A stretch of 64,000 nucleotides of DNA from Edaphobacter lichenicola (GTDB lineage: Bacteria > Acidobacteriota > Terriglobia > Terriglobales > Acidobacteriaceae), in assembly GCF_025264645.1 (NCBI RefSeq), contig NZ_CP073696.1, positions 2,976,001 to 3,040,000 of the forward strand. The letters are read 5' to 3'. Under the pieces are notes generated by a model, which was not told the DNA's origin, made no database searches, and saw only the letters and a list, made by a program, of their open reading frames with translations. The position numbers were made by a program, and so were the translations under genes. Of the stretch, positions 42,822 to 52,422 are shown one piece after another; within the stretch, counting starts at the first letter, position 1, and each line of letters begins with the position of its first letter.

Positions 42822-43067
42822 CTATCGACTAGACTCACCTTCTTCTGCGTCATCGACATCCAGATCCACCGGACGCATCCCACCACGTCCCTTGTCGACT
42901 AACAACTGAATCTTCCCCTCAGCAGCCTCCAACTCCTTCTTGCAGGCGTTCGAGAGCTTGATCCCCTCCTCAAACAAGCGCACCGAGTCCTCGAGTGAAA
43001 GCTCTCCCTTTTCCAACCTCTCCACCACCGACTCCAGCGCCGTTAACTGCTCCTCGAAGTTAGCCAT
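42822..43067 (-). CDS. xseB: Exodeoxyribonuclease VII small subunit
   Basis: An 81-residue coiled helical protein of standard length. The family core FEEQLTALESVVERLEKGEL followed by SLEDSVRLFEEGIKLSNACK is unmistakable. It pairs with XseA to degrade single-stranded DNA; xseA is not in this window. Its ATG overlaps the stop of the upstream methyltransferase gene (TAATG), so translation may be coupled. The C-terminal acidic tail is variable. Confidence 0.95.
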   Translation of the reverse strand: MANFEEQLTALESVVERLEKGELSLEDSVRLFEEGIKLSNACKKELEAAEGKIQLLVDKGRGGMRPVDLDVDDAEEGESSR

Positions 43068-45022
43068 TACGCGACCTCAACCAAACCCTCGGCGTTATTC
43101 CCGCTCAAACCCAACACATCCGCGGCAACGCTGTACCGTCCAAACGGCGCGCTCACCTGCACCCCCTGCACCATCGGCCGCGCCTCGGCGAGCATCTCCT
43201 GCGCGATCTTCACACCTTCCGCCCTGCCCGCCTCAGGAGAAGACGCTGCGCCCATCCGCTTCATGATCCCATCCGGCATACTCACCCGCAGGTCGTTCTT
43301 CATGAACTCTGCATTCCGCAAACTCGTCAACGGCCAGATTCCCGCAATCACCGGAATCCGAAATCCTTCGATCCGCCGCAAAAACTCCTCCAGCACGCGC
43401 ATGTCGAACACCGGCTGCGTGATCGCAAACTCCGCTCCCGCCTCAACCTTGTAGGCAAAGCGGCGTACCTCGTGATCCATATCCTGCACACCGGGATTCG
43501 CCGCCACGGCGATCGCAAATCCCGTTGACTCGCCGATCGAGTTCTTCCCAATGTCCAATCCGTAGTTCAAATTGTGGACGATGTTCACCAACCCGATCGC
43601 ATCCACATCAAACACCGCCGTCGCATTCGGATAGTTCCCCAGCTTCGGTGGATCGCCCGTCAGGCAGAGAATATTCTTCAGCCCAATCGACGAAGCCCCC
43701 AACAAATCACTTTGAATACTCAACACATTCCGGTCGCGGCACGTGTAGTGCAGGATCGTCTCGATTCCAACATGCTGCTGAATCTGCACACATAGGCTCT
43801 GCGCGCTCATCCTCGCGCTTGCACGCGGCGAATCCGGCACATTGATCGCGTCGACCCCAAGCCGATGCAACTGCGCGGCGCCATCCAGCTCCTTACTGCA
43901 GTCAATCCCCTTCGGCGGCACGATCTCCACCATCGTGACGAACTCCCCCGCCGCGACCATCCCGCCAATCTTTGACCGCCCCGCAAGCGCTGGCGGCTCT
44001 ACCTTGCTTCCCGCTATCGCCGCTGTCTTGTTCGACCCAGCGCGCTCCATCACCTGGGCGCCGCCCTCCATGGCATCCAACGCCCGCAACGAGCTCTTCA
44101 TCGCCCGCGTGTAACTCGGAGTGGTCCCGCAACATCCGCCCACAATGCTCGCGCCCGCCTTCACCAGCTTCCGAGTAAAGCTCGCCATGTACTCCGGCGA
44201 GGTCAAATAGATCGTCCGGCCCTCCACCGCCCGAGGAATTCCTGCGTTCGGCATCGCAGCCAACGGCAGCTTCGTCAGCGGTCTCATCCGCTCGATCACG
44301 CTCAACACCGTCGCCGGGCCAGCGCTGCAATTGCATCCAATCGCGTCTGCGCCCCACTCCGTCAGTTTGATCGCAGCCGTCTCCGCCGACGCTCCATCCA
44401 GGCAGCTTCCATCTTCATCGACCGTCATCATCACGATCACCGGTGTTCCCGGAGCCTCACTCCGAGCCGCAAGAATCACCTGTTCCGCCTCGGCCAGCGA
44501 CGTCATCGTCTCCACGATTAATAGATCTGCTCCTACGCCCGGACCACCCTCAACCAGCGCCCGAATCTGCTCCGCAAACGCAGCTCGCGCCTCTTCCAGT
44601 CCGACCTTCCCCAGCGGCTCCAGCCTCACACCCAACGGCCCAATCGACGCTGCAACAAACGCCTCGCTCGCCTGCTTCTCCAGTATCTGGTTCACGCAGG
44701 CCCGCGCCAGCGCAACGCCTGCCACATTAATATCGCGAACCTTATCCTGAAGCCCATGCAGCTCCAGCCGGAACCGATTTCCTCCGAACGTATTCGTCTC
44801 GATGACCTCAGCGCCCGCTTGCAGGTACTCTGTATGAATCTCGCGCACCAACTCCGGCTGAGACAGATTCAACTCGTCATAGCAGCGGTTGATGAACACC
44901 CCGCGCGCATACAACATCGTCCCCATCGCCCCATCACACAACACCGTACCGCCTGCAAACAGCCTGTCAACCGCAGCAGGTCCGGTACCAGGCCCCGCGT
45001 CTGCATTCAACTCATCAGCCAT
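43067..45022 (-). CDS. Bifunctional homocysteine S-methyltransferase / methylenetetrahydrofolate reductase
   Basis: Fusion enzyme of one-carbon metabolism. The N-terminal Zn-dependent homocysteine methyltransferase domain (about 1-310) has DGAMGTMLYARG, TNTFGGNR and the three Cys zinc ligands (IGCNCSAGP and GGCCGTTP). The C-terminal MTHFR domain (about 355-650) has VEIVPPKGIDC, ILHYTCRDRN, LCLTGDPPKLG and the FAITQPVFD motif. The start is set at MADELN, where GGAGA precedes the ATG by six bases. It lacks the cobalamin-binding modules of MetH. A separate MetE-like protein is encoded near 62 kb. Confidence 0.94.
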   Translation of the reverse strand: MADELNADAGPGTGPAAVDRLFAGGTVLCDGAMGTMLYARGVFINRCYDELNLSQPELVREIHTEYLQAGAEVIETNTFGGNRFRLELHGLQDKVRDINVAGVALARACVNQILEKQASEAFVAASIGPLGVRLEPLGKVGLEEARAAFAEQIRALVEGGPGVGADLLIVETMTSLAEAEQVILAARSEAPGTPVIVMMTVDEDGSCLDGASAETAAIKLTEWGADAIGCNCSAGPATVLSVIERMRPLTKLPLAAMPNAGIPRAVEGRTIYLTSPEYMASFTRKLVKAGASIVGGCCGTTPSYTRAMKSSLRALDAMEGGAQVMERAGSNKTAAIAGSKVEPPALAGRSKIGGMVAAGEFVTMVEIVPPKGIDCSKELDGAAQLHRLGVDAINVPDSPRASARMSAQSLCVQIQQHVGIETILHYTCRDRNVLSIQSDLLGASSIGLKNILCLTGDPPKLGNYPNATAVFDVDAIGLVNIVHNLNYGLDIGKNSIGESTGFAIAVAANPGVQDMDHEVRRFAYKVEAGAEFAITQPVFDMRVLEEFLRRIEGFRIPVIAGIWPLTSLRNAEFMKNDLRVSMPDGIMKRMGAASSPEAGRAEGVKIAQEMLAEARPMVQGVQVSAPFGRYSVAADVLGLSGNNAEGLVEVA

Positions 45023-45203
45023 GATCGTCTCCAAGCGCTTCTCTCCATCCTAAGCCACGGCCCGGACGCGCTCCAAACCCATGCAAAATCTAGACGTGCT
45101 CATCTGCTTCCAAACAGGCGCTAGACGCGTCCTTTGTTATACTCGGCACATAGCATTGGCCGCCAAAACCATACAGCAGCGCTCAGGTTGGAGTTAGTTA
45201 CCG

Positions 45204-46754
45204 TTGAAGAATCGAAGTCTCTTTACCCAGTCTCTCCGTGCCCAGATCTTCTGCGGCCTCCTGATCGCTGTTGCTACGCTCGGGCTCACATCCTGCCAGG
45301 AAGTTCTCTACAAGTTCCCACAGTTCACCTTCGCGAACCGCCCCATTCCGCCAAGCCTGCTCGCAAACCGGGTCCTGGTCGGGATTACCGCGAACGGCGG
45401 CGCCAGTGGCAGCCTGGAGATCCTGGATGCGCTCAATGACCTGCGCGGCAACATCCAGGGCACCAAGCTTTCCTTCTCCATCAGCGGCTACTCCTCTGGA
45501 TTTCCAGATCTCATCCTCAACTTCCCGTCTGAGATCACCGGCTACGTCTACTCCAATACCCTTGGCGACGTCCAGATCGTCAACTACGGGAAAGAGTCCG
45601 TCACCGGCTCCGCTGGCACCTTCCCGGCCAAATCGACCGGCCTCGCTATCCCACCGACCTTTGGCCATATCTATTCGGCAGAAGAGAGCATCGGCCAACT
45701 CGGCATCATCGACAACAGCACCGGCAAAAGCTACGGACTCAATCTTCCCAACGTCTTCCAGGTCGTCGTCAACACCGGCGACAGCGTCGTGCTCGCCATG
45801 GTCCGCAACTCCAACACGATCTACCGCGTCATCAAGCTCAACGCCAACACCCCGTATGCAACCTCCACCGAGGCTGTTGCAGGCGTCACTGGCGCAGTCG
45901 ACTGCGAACCCTTCAACATACCCGTGTACTGCGTCGTTGCCGTCAACAGCGTCAATCCCGCTGCCCCTGCAGCACCCTCCACCTTCGATCGCCCCGTCAA
46001 CGCCTACTTCTCGCTCGATGGCAACTCAGTCTACGTCCTCAACTGCGGCCCTGAATGTGGTGGCACAACCGCCGGCGTAACGTATCTGCAGAACGGCGCG
46101 CTCCAGGTCAACACCTACACCAACAACACCCCTGCAAATCCCAACGCCTTCCTCGCGACCTTACCCGTCCCAGGCGGCGTCACTGCCGCTGTCTCAGACG
46201 GAACCACACTCTACGTCTCAGGACAGCAGATCCAATCCGACGGCCTTCTCGCGGGTAATCTCTCCGCCATCAATCTGGCAGCGAACACCATCACCAGTGT
46301 CACCTCCATCTCTGACGGCAACCACACCAAAATGCTCTTTGCAGATGACAACACGCTATGGGTAGGCTCGCAGCTTTGTGCCACCGGCGAACGTGCCGCC
46401 CGCTCCGCCCAGGGCATCACCGACCAGACAGCCAACTACAACTGCCTCACCCGCGTCGCACTGCCCTCAGGCTCTACCCCTATCAGCGCATCGATCATTC
46501 CGGCCGTCTCACAGAGCCCGACCAGCACGGTTGCAGTCCCTTACCCCAACACCAATCAAAATCAGTTCTACTACGGCGACCTGACCGGCCTCTGCTGGGT
46601 TCAGTCTCTTCATAAGGTCTATACCGCTTACGGTGGACAGATCCACGCCTTCAACACCGCGGATGGCTCTGAGATTAACAATAAGAACATCACCGTTCAA
46701 GGCACCGCACTCGACGTCGCCTACATGGATGCCGCCACCGACGCGGCCGACTAA
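45204..46754 (+). CDS. Lipoprotein with beta-propeller-like repeats
   Basis: A 516-residue predicted lipoprotein (lipobox TLGLTSC, C31), starting at TTG with GGAG about ten bases upstream. The mature sequence has repeated short-strand units of the YVTN/40-residue type (for example FSLDGNSVYVLNCGPECGG, TKMLFADDNTLWVGSQLC, VYTAYGGQIHAFNTADGSE), suggesting a multi-bladed beta-propeller. Cys pairs could form disulfides. It is probably surface-exposed or periplasmic; the ligand is unknown. It is divergent from the HMT-MTHFR gene and followed by bshB1. Confidence 0.78.
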   Translation: MKNRSLFTQSLRAQIFCGLLIAVATLGLTSCQEVLYKFPQFTFANRPIPPSLLANRVLVGITANGGASGSLEILDALNDLRGNIQGTKLSFSISGYSSGFPDLILNFPSEITGYVYSNTLGDVQIVNYGKESVTGSAGTFPAKSTGLAIPPTFGHIYSAEESIGQLGIIDNSTGKSYGLNLPNVFQVVVNTGDSVVLAMVRNSNTIYRVIKLNANTPYATSTEAVAGVTGAVDCEPFNIPVYCVVAVNSVNPAAPAAPSTFDRPVNAYFSLDGNSVYVLNCGPECGGTTAGVTYLQNGALQVNTYTNNTPANPNAFLATLPVPGGVTAAVSDGTTLYVSGQQIQSDGLLAGNLSAINLAANTITSVTSISDGNHTKMLFADDNTLWVGSQLCATGERAARSAQGITDQTANYNCLTRVALPSGSTPISASIIPAVSQSPTSTVAVPYPNTNQNQFYYGDLTGLCWVQSLHKVYTAYGGQIHAFNTADGSEINNKNITVQGTALDVAYMDAATDAAD

Positions 46755-46829
46755 CGTTACGCAACGGAGCGAACAGGGCTTAGGACGTACAGAAGTGCCT
46801 AAGCCCTCCTTCCTGCACTCCCCCACTCT

Positions 46830-47561
46830 ATGTCCACCGTCTCGACCGTCGACATCCTCGCTATCGCCGCCCACCGCGACGACGTAGAGCAGACTTGCGG
46901 CGGCACGCTCCTCTCCATGCATGCCCGTGGCTGGCGCACCGGCATCCTCGACCTCACCCAGGGCGAGTCCGGCACCCGGGGAACTGCCGCTGATCGCGAA
47001 GCAGAAGCAAACGCAGCCGCTCGCATCCTCAATGTCGCCCATCGGGAAGCCCTCGATCTCCCCGACGGCAACGTCGAGAACACCCTCCCCAACCGCCTCA
47101 AACTCGCCGCTGTCCTTCGCCGCCTTCGTCCTCGCGTCGTCATCCTTCCTTACTGGCAGGGCCGTCATCCCGACCACTACACCAGCGCCACCTTAGGCTA
47201 CGAAGCCTGCTTCATCAGCGGCCTCGCCAAGGTCGCCACACCAGGCGAAGCCAACCCGCCACATCGCCCCTTCAAAATTCTCTACGCGAGTCTGTATGCC
47301 GACGTGCGCCCCACCTTCGTCGTCGACATCACACCCTTCGTCGAGCAGCGTCTTCAGTCTCTGCTCGCATATCGCTCGCAATATGGCGCTCAGCCGCAAG
47401 GCTCCGGCCTCTTCGTCCCTGAAGAAGAGATCCGCGAACGCACCTTCGCCACGGCGCGCCACTACGGCCTGCTCGCAGGTGTGCGCTACGCAGAACCGTT
47501 CGTTCAAAAAGAAGTCAGTCTTGTTGATGACATCGTGCTTTTACCTGTCCCATCAATTTAG
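46830..47561 (+). CDS. bshB1: Bacillithiol biosynthesis deacetylase BshB1-like
   Basis: LmbE-family zinc deacetylase; BshB1 hydrolyses N-acetylglucosaminyl-malate on the way to bacillithiol. The N-terminal metal motif reads AAHRDDVEQTCGGTL (usual AHPDDxE, with Pro replaced by Arg) and the second is WQGRHPDHYTSA. Length is standard (243). Other LmbE family deacetylases would look alike at this level; BshB1 is preferred because of the overall match and known presence of bacillithiol genes in Acidobacteria. BshA and BshC are not encoded in this window. Confidence 0.85.
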   Translation: MSTVSTVDILAIAAHRDDVEQTCGGTLLSMHARGWRTGILDLTQGESGTRGTAADREAEANAAARILNVAHREALDLPDGNVENTLPNRLKLAAVLRRLRPRVVILPYWQGRHPDHYTSATLGYEACFISGLAKVATPGEANPPHRPFKILYASLYADVRPTFVVDITPFVEQRLQSLLAYRSQYGAQPQGSGLFVPEEEIRERTFATARHYGLLAGVRYAEPFVQKEVSLVDDIVLLPVPSI

Positions 47562-47669
47562 CGATCAATATTAAAACTATTCGTCTCTCTCTCTAAATCC
47601 ACTTGCACGACTCTCTCCGTGAGTGATGTGAAGGTGCAGCCGTCAACGTGCACTGAGGAGAGACACATC

Positions 47670-48635
47670 GTGGAAAAAAAGCTCAATGATCTTATAGACA
47701 AGGCCCTGTCGCGCCGTAAATTCCTGGCCGGCGCAGGCACTGCGACAGCATCAGCGTTGATCGTCGGATGCAGCAGCAGCTCACCAGCACCCACTCCTAC
47801 ACCCACTCCTACACCCACTCCAGCGCCAACCATCACAGACGCTGACATCCTCACCTTCGCCCTCAACCTCGAATATCTTGAGGCAGAGTTCTATCTATAC
47901 GCCGCGACCGGCGCCGGTCTCTCCTCCACCGATGCTGGCTCTGGCCCCACCGCGACCTTGCCCGCCGGCTTTGCTCCGGTCAACTTTGCTGACGCGTATC
48001 TTGCACAGTATGCGAACGAGATCGCGCAGGACGAGCTCAACCACGTCCGCTTTCTCCGCTCCGCTCTTGCTGCTGCAGGCGTCACCGTTCAACCACGTCC
48101 TCAGATCGACCTGAGCTTCTTTGCAGGTCTTGCAACAGCAGCGGGAATCTCCGGAACCTTCAGTCCGTTCACCGACGAGAACGCCTTCCTCACCGGCGCC
48201 TTTGTCTTTGAGGACGTTGGTGTCACCGCATACCTTGGCGCAGCTGGACTCATCTCAAGCAAGACATACCTGGGAGCAGCCGCCGGAATCCTCGGGACCG
48301 AGGCCTACCACGCCGCCGAGATCCGAACCATCATCGCTGGAAACGCAGCCTCAAGCTCCGCAACCGCCGCACAGACTGCTGCTCTCACAAATGTCAATCT
48401 GATATCCGCCCTGCGCGGAAAGATCAGCATGGCAAGTGGCAACATGTCCGCCGCCGAGACTGCAGTCAGCACAACCAGCATCGTCGCAGCCGATGGCACC
48501 AACGCCATCGCCTTCGCCCGAACTACTGATCAGGTCCTCCACATCGTCTACGGCGGTGCCTCAGGAGCAGGTGTGCAAAGTGGCGGCTTCTTCCCCAATG
48601 GACTCAACGGCAACATCAAATCGACAACGACCTAA
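47670..48635 (+). CDS. Tat-exported ferritin-like domain protein
   Basis: The GTG start has GAGGAGAG seven bases upstream and gives a normal-length lead; the open frame itself continues 17 codons further 5'. The N-terminus has a twin-arginine motif (SRRKFLAGAG) followed by a lipobox-like IVGC (C34) and a Thr-Pro repeat linker. The mature part is a four-helix ferritin-like domain (Ferritin_2 type): LNLEYLEAEFY, DELNHVRFLRSAL, EDVGVTAYLGAA and EAYHAAEIR place Glu and His residues in ExxH-type positions that could bind a di-iron centre. The following gene is a paralogue 12 bases away. Confidence 0.87.
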   Translation: MEKKLNDLIDKALSRRKFLAGAGTATASALIVGCSSSSPAPTPTPTPTPTPAPTITDADILTFALNLEYLEAEFYLYAATGAGLSSTDAGSGPTATLPAGFAPVNFADAYLAQYANEIAQDELNHVRFLRSALAAAGVTVQPRPQIDLSFFAGLATAAGISGTFSPFTDENAFLTGAFVFEDVGVTAYLGAAGLISSKTYLGAAAGILGTEAYHAAEIRTIIAGNAASSSATAAQTAALTNVNLISALRGKISMASGNMSAAETAVSTTSIVAADGTNAIAFARTTDQVLHIVYGGASGAGVQSGGFFPNGLNGNIKSTTT

Positions 48636-48647
48636 GGACGGGACATC

Positions 48648-49673
48648 ATGGCAACTTTAGAGACGCAGCAACTAGATGACATCATCGTAAAGAGCCGTCG
48701 TAAGATGCTCTCGTTCGGCACCTCGGCCTTGGCCGGTCTCGTCCTCGCAGGCGTGACCAAGAAAGCAGAAGCCCAAGCCACGCTAGTGGACTCCGACTAC
48801 CTCAACTTCGCTCTCAATCTCGAATACCTCGAAGCGAACTTCTACAATTTAGCCGTCTTTGGCGTCACCATCGACAAGCTCTCCACTCCGATCGGCATCA
48901 CTGGAACGGGCACACAGGGCACAGTCACCACCAAAACCGGCTTCGCCCCCGTTCCTTTTGTGTCTCCAACCATCAAGGCCTACGCCACAGAGACAGCAAC
49001 GGAAGAGGGCAAACACGTCTCCTTCTTGCGCAGCGCTCTCGGCAGCGCAGCTGTAGCTCAGCCCGCCATCAATCTGGTTGACTCCTTTAACGCTCTGGCA
49101 AACGCAGCTGGCATTGCGCCAAGCTTCGATCCATTCGCCAGCGACGCAAATTTCCTCATCGGTGCTTACATCTTTGAGGACGTAGGCGTTACGGCTTATC
49201 ACGGTGCCGCCGGAGCTCTGACCGTCGCGGCAAACCTTGGCGCAGCAGCAGGTATCCTCGCAGTCGAAGCCTACCATGCAGGCTTGGTTCGTACATCGAT
49301 CAACAAGCTCGATCTAATCGGCCCCACCTTAACTCCTCCGGTACCAGTCGGAACTCTCACTGGATACACCCAGCTCATCTCGGCTCTTCGCTCTAAACTC
49401 GCCAACCCTACCTTGCCAAGCCCACCGCCAGTTACAAATGGCGGAATATCTGGCCAGGACGATCAAGGCATCGACAACACGCAGATGGTAGCTCTCCAAG
49501 GCACATCAGCGACCTTCCCCTCCACCACCATCCTCGATGCAGACAGCAACAGCATCACCTTCGCAAGAACTCCGCAGCAGATTCTTGCGATCGTCACCGA
49601 TACAGCTCCCACCGCCGCCAGTCCTCACACCGGGCTCTTCTTTCCGGCTGGCCTCAATGGAAACGTCAACTAA
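48648..49673 (+). CDS. Tat-exported ferritin-like domain protein, paralogue
   Basis: A second ferritin-like protein in tandem. Tat motif SRRKMLSFG and a likely cleavage near AEA/QATL; unlike the first, there is no lipobox Cys, so it would be released into the periplasm. The helix motifs recur: LNLEYLEANFY, EEGKHVSFLRSAL, EDVGVTAYHGAA and EAYHAGLVR. One protein tethered and one free, in a single operon, suggests they work together. No catalytic role has been assigned to the family; iron storage, oxidation or stress protection are possibilities. Confidence 0.87.
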   Translation: MATLETQQLDDIIVKSRRKMLSFGTSALAGLVLAGVTKKAEAQATLVDSDYLNFALNLEYLEANFYNLAVFGVTIDKLSTPIGITGTGTQGTVTTKTGFAPVPFVSPTIKAYATETATEEGKHVSFLRSALGSAAVAQPAINLVDSFNALANAAGIAPSFDPFASDANFLIGAYIFEDVGVTAYHGAAGALTVAANLGAAAGILAVEAYHAGLVRTSINKLDLIGPTLTPPVPVGTLTGYTQLISALRSKLANPTLPSPPPVTNGGISGQDDQGIDNTQMVALQGTSATFPSTTILDADSNSITFARTPQQILAIVTDTAPTAASPHTGLFFPAGLNGNVN

Positions 49674-49747
49674 CTCGATAGCTCACGCAAAAACAAAGAC
49701 CGTCGGCAAACCAGCCGGCGGCCTCTGTCATTCTATCTATCGCATTC

Positions 49748-50368
49748 TCAAACCACAGCGGTTGCCAGCAGCCGTCTCCTGACAAAATTAGCTACCTCAT
49801 CGGTTACATAAACCGGAGGCCGTATCGTCAACACCGGCGTTCCCTCCACGAGCTTCAACGAAACACCCTTCCACTCCGGCCGTCCCAACACGCCATCCGC
49901 TACCAGCACCGCATCTGCGCGGTCCAGAAAGTACCTCGCCGAATCCTTGAAGTCCACCGTCTCAGGATTCAGCACGCTCAAATAAAGATCCGGTCGCAGA
50001 AACCGCAGAATGCTGTTCGATTCGATCACGACATTCTCAGCTCGTTCCATCTCCTTGCGAATGCGCGGCATCGCTTCGGACAGATCCCCCTGCCGCGTTC
50101 TGACCCAGAACGACCGTACCGCACCCGCCGCAAGATACCGTCCCGAATCCGTCGTCGCGTCTCCCCCAACCCGTTCTTCACTCACCGCGACCGTGTGCTC
50201 TGCCGTCTCGCAGTCGCAAGGCTCCCCATTCGCCGAACACATCCCATGCCCGAACTGCGTCACCTTAAACGCTGTCCAATGCATCTCCGGCATCGCGGCA
50301 ATCAGACCCGCCACCACGCTCGTCTTCCCGATATTCCTCGTATGTCCGCCAACCACAACAATCGCCAT
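49748..50368 (-). CDS. P-loop NTPase, MobB/BioD-like
   Basis: A 206-residue protein with an N-terminal nucleotide-binding loop GGHTRNIGKTS. The spacing (G-x5-GKT) is like dethiobiotin synthetase/CobQ-type proteins rather than MobB's G-x4-GKT. Downstream are a Cys cluster (GMCSANGEPCDCETAEH) that might bind zinc and a conserved VVIESNSILRFLRPDLYL segment. It is probably an amidoligase-like or cofactor-pathway GTP/ATPase, but no neighbouring cofactor genes fix its role. Confidence 0.72.
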   Translation of the reverse strand: MAIVVVGGHTRNIGKTSVVAGLIAAMPEMHWTAFKVTQFGHGMCSANGEPCDCETAEHTVAVSEERVGGDATTDSGRYLAAGAVRSFWVRTRQGDLSEAMPRIRKEMERAENVVIESNSILRFLRPDLYLSVLNPETVDFKDSARYFLDRADAVLVADGVLGRPEWKGVSLKLVEGTPVLTIRPPVYVTDEVANFVRRRLLATAVV

Positions 50369-50458
50369 CATTCACCACGCTTACCACCACGACTCACCAG
50401 CAGATCACCATAAACGCACCACAGAACTTCCACCACGAACCATCAAATCGTACGCTCT

Positions 50459-51385
50459 TCAACGATGTTTGAGCCGCGCCAGATCCCGCAAATACTCCTT
50501 CAAAGGCCGCGCAGGCCTGCCCCAGAACACCTCTCCCGGCCCTCGCATCTTCTTCCCGCTCAGGACACCCGCACCACCACCGAGAATCACCCCCGCGCCC
50601 ACCGTCGCATGCTCTCCTATTCCCACCTGCCCACCAAGAATCGCGCCATCCTCCACCACGCTCGACCCCGAAATTCCAGTCTGGGCCGCGATAATCACGT
50701 TCTTCCCAATCGCACAGTTGTGGCCGATGTGCACCAGGTTATCGATCTTCGTCCCTCGCCCAATCCGCGTCTCCCCAAGCGCACCACGATCGATCGTAGT
50801 ATTCGCACCGATCTCAACATCATCCTCCACCACCAATCGCCCTTGTTGCGGAAAGATCAGATACCTGCCCGTCTCCTCGCTCCGTACATAGCCAAACCCC
50901 GTAGAACCCAGCACCGCCCCTGCCTGCACCACCACGCGATCGCCTAGCACCGTTCCCCCATAGATCGTGACCCGCGCCTGAACATCGCAGCCCGCACCAA
51001 CCACGACACCATCCTCCAGCACCACTCCAGGCCCAATCCGTGTGCCGACTCCAATCGTCACGCCCTGTCCTACGATCGCCGAAACATGCACTCCCGCCCG
51101 CACCACATCGCCTTTGAGTTTGCGTGCCACCACCGCAAACGCATACCGCGCATCGCCCACCCACAACACCCGCGGATCCAGCGGCAGCTCCTCGGACTCC
51201 AATTTTCTGCTGGCAAGAATGACTCCAGCATTTGACCGAAGCGCCCTACCCAACGCCTCCGCCTCCACGGCAAACACCACCGAGTTCTCATCCGCTCCCT
51301 CGATATTCGAGACCGCCCTGATCTCGACATCCAGCAACGGCGCGCTCACGCCAATCCAGTCCGCCACCTTACTCATCGTCGCCAT
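50459..51385 (-). CDS. lpxD: UDP-3-O-acylglucosamine N-acyltransferase
   Basis: Adds the N-linked acyl chain in lipid A synthesis. The start is the ATG overlapping the upstream stop (TGATG). An N-terminal uridine-binding domain (about 1-105) is followed by the left-handed parallel beta-helix, seen as hexapeptide repeats ([35 protein letters not shown]). The catalytic His is expected in [12 protein letters not shown], and [12 protein letters not shown] is a typical loop. The C-terminal [20 protein letters not shown] helix fits the family. It is translationally coupled to the lpxL-type gene. Confidence 0.95.
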   Translation of the reverse strand: MATMSKVADWIGVSAPLLDVEIRAVSNIEGADENSVVFAVEAEALGRALRSNAGVILASRKLESEELPLDPRVLWVGDARYAFAVVARKLKGDVVRAGVHVSAIVGQGVTIGVGTRIGPGVVLEDGVVVGAGCDVQARVTIYGGTVLGDRVVVQAGAVLGSTGFGYVRSEETGRYLIFPQQGRLVVEDDVEIGANTTIDRGALGETRIGRGTKIDNLVHIGHNCAIGKNVIIAAQTGISGSSVVEDGAILGGQVGIGEHATVGAGVILGGGAGVLSGKKMRGPGEVFWGRPARPLKEYLRDLARLKHR

Positions 51386-52329
51386 CAGTAGATCCCCTCT
51401 TCTCCTGGCGGTCGCGTCTTCCAGCGCCGGTGCATCCACAACCACTGCTCAGGATACTGCCGAATCATCCCTTCAATCGCCGCGGTAAACGCCGCCGTAT
51501 TGGCCACAGCATCGCGCTCTGCATCCCCGCTAGCAACGACCTCAAGCTCGCTACCAAAACGCAACACATACTGCTCCTCGCTCTCCTCCCACAACAGGAA
51601 CCCCGGCACCACCGCCGCCCCAGTCTTCAGTGCGATCCGGGCCATACCCGAAGCAGTGCACGCCTGCACGCCAAAGAATGGCACAAACACACCCTGCGGC
51701 GGAGTCATATTCGTGTCCATCAGGATCCCCACCGTCTCCCCAGCTCTCATCGACGCAATCAAACCTCGCGCAAAGTCGTCTTTATGAATCACCCGGTTCC
51801 CATGCCGGCAGCGAATCTCATTCACAAACGCATCCACCAGCGGATTGTCCAACCGACGTATCACCATCCCCATCGGCATCCCCATCAGCGAGTGGTAAAA
51901 GCTCGACAGCTCCCAGGCCCCCAGGTGTCCCGTCAACACCAGAACTCCCTCACCCCGCTCCCGCGCCGCGAGATAGTTCTCCAGCCCCTCATACCGAATG
52001 AACCGGCTCGCCACCTCCGGGGAATACCCCGGCATCAGGCAAAACTCCGCCAGCAAAGTACCTAAATTTCGATAAACCGACCTCAGAATCCTCTCGCGCT
52101 CCACCTCCGGCATCTCCGGAAACGCCAAACGCAAATTACGAACTCCGACCCCCCGCAGCCGCCCCAAACTACAAAAGGCAACGAATCCAATCCCCGAGCC
52201 CACCGCACGAGCCAACTTGCGCGGAAGCACCCGCAAGAGGTGAACAGACAGCCATACCAAAACGAACTCCACTCGTTCGCGGAAACTAACCTCAGTCGCA
52301 GGCGCCTGCTTTTGTGGAACTTCGCTCAA
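51385..52329 (-). CDS. lpxL: Lipid A late acyltransferase (LpxL/HtrB family)
   Basis: Membrane-anchored acyltransferase that adds a secondary acyl chain to the lipid A precursor. The N-terminal hydrophobic segment is followed by the active-site motif H135-x4-E140 ([12 protein letters not shown]), typical of LpxL/M rather than PlsC (HxxxxD). [16 protein letters not shown] and [13 protein letters not shown] segments complete the family pattern. TTG is the start. Which acyl chain and position is used cannot be read. It shares the TGATG junction with lpxD. Confidence 0.9.
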   Translation of the reverse strand: MSEVPQKQAPATEVSFRERVEFVLVWLSVHLLRVLPRKLARAVGSGIGFVAFCSLGRLRGVGVRNLRLAFPEMPEVERERILRSVYRNLGTLLAEFCLMPGYSPEVASRFIRYEGLENYLAARERGEGVLVLTGHLGAWELSSFYHSLMGMPMGMVIRRLDNPLVDAFVNEIRCRHGNRVIHKDDFARGLIASMRAGETVGILMDTNMTPPQGVFVPFFGVQACTASGMARIALKTGAAVVPGFLLWEESEEQYVLRFGSELEVVASGDAERDAVANTAAFTAAIEGMIRQYPEQWLWMHRRWKTRPPGEEGIY

Positions 52330-52422
52330 GCTTCTAGTCTACCGATTACAACCCCTGCCACCCAAAAACAGAAAGGGCGGCTGATTAAGCCGCCCCATCC
52401 GCAACCAGAGAAGACCTTAGGC

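Noticed and set aside
45023..45203. SAM riboswitch upstream of HMT-MTHFR
   Set aside because: No recognisable SAM-I/SAM-II core on the minus strand in this short divergent gap.
48647..48660. Ferritin-like pair as encapsulin cargo
   Set aside because: No encapsulin shell gene is nearby and both proteins carry Tat signals, so they are exported.
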